From NCBI GenBank assembly GCA_964599695.1, contig CAZRGP010000036.1, forward strand, positions 1 through 23,170: a DNA stretch of 23,170 nucleotides, in the 5' to 3' direction. The translations under genes were made by a program, and so were the position numbers. Shown in pieces: positions 23,152 through 23,170 of the stretch (positions are counted from its first letter, which is position 1; the number at the start of each line of letters is the position of its first letter). The notes under the pieces were generated by a model that did no database searches, was not told where the DNA came from, and saw only the letters and a program-made list of their open reading frames with translations. This DNA is from RUG11783 sp964599695. Lineage in GTDB: Bacteria; Bacillota; Clostridia; Oscillospirales; Ruminococcaceae.

Positions 23152-23170
23152 GCAGTATTTATCCTCCTCG

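Larger units (their letters stand above)
18196..23170. mobile_element. Integrative mobilizable element 2 (runs past the window end)
   Basis: Same gene order and orientation as element 1, offset by about 10.5 kb: recombinase, TnpW-like, mob, oriT, repA, small Cys-rich gene, leader. It is cut by the window at the place corresponding to 12646 in element 1, so its repeat array, cargo and right end are unseen. Identity to element 1 is patchy: lowest in the recombinase and TnpW genes, complete in two blocks around oriT/mob start and repA start. Confidence 0.85.

Overview
This window looks like the chromosome of an anaerobic, folate-C1-metabolising member of the Bacillota, probably class Clostridia or a relative. 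Evidence is the fhs-fchA-folD-folC-folT cluster, strong AGGAGG-type ribosome binding sites, an initiator-type tRNA-Met and mobile elements of the Tn4451/TnpX-like serine-recombinase kind. Genus cannot be read from the sequence.

Chromosomal left part (1-7686). A leftward operon (5087 to 106) encodes formate-THF ligase (fhs), methenyl-THF cyclohydrolase (fchA), methylene-THF dehydrogenase (folD), folylpolyglutamate synthase (folC) and a folate-type ECF transporter S component (folT). Together they take up folate, trap it by polyglutamylation and interconvert formate and methylene-THF. FolD lacks two residues needed for cyclohydrolase activity, which fits FchA doing that step. A divergent gene (5195-6298, +) encodes a protein with two nucleoside 2-deoxyribosyltransferase-like domains. 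A bidirectional terminator separates it from a leftward pair, a DUF2461 protein and a VanZ-like membrane protein. A tRNA-Met(CAT) gene follows at 7611-7686.

Mobile region (7683-23170). Immediately after the tRNA CCA end begins an integrative mobilizable element: serine recombinase, TnpW-like protein, MobV relaxase, RepA-like ATPase and a small Cys-rich protein, all leftward and with overlapping or closely spaced reading frames. A second, related copy of the same module begins at 18196 and runs off the window end. The two starts share 18 identical bases, a 50-bp inverted-repeat unit and a strong terminator. The copies are mosaic: recombinase and TnpW are clearly diverged, mob and repA are nearly identical, and two blocks (about 426 and 695 bp) are identical. 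One identical block carries a predicted MobV-type oriT.

Between the modules. Upstream of the first repA lies about 1.4 kb without a convincing gene. It holds a conserved leader with an intrinsic terminator, a 16-bp palindrome and five diverged tandem units of about 137-161 bp. Next comes a rightward pair with its own promoter and operator: a BlaI/MecI-type repressor and a 1023-residue M56 metallopeptidase receptor. The receptor's extracytoplasmic part is not a penicillin-binding domain but a duplicated sensor of about 330 residues per unit. A small membrane protein gene follows. These may be cargo of the first element, or chromosomal sequence trapped between two insertions; the window alone does not settle this.
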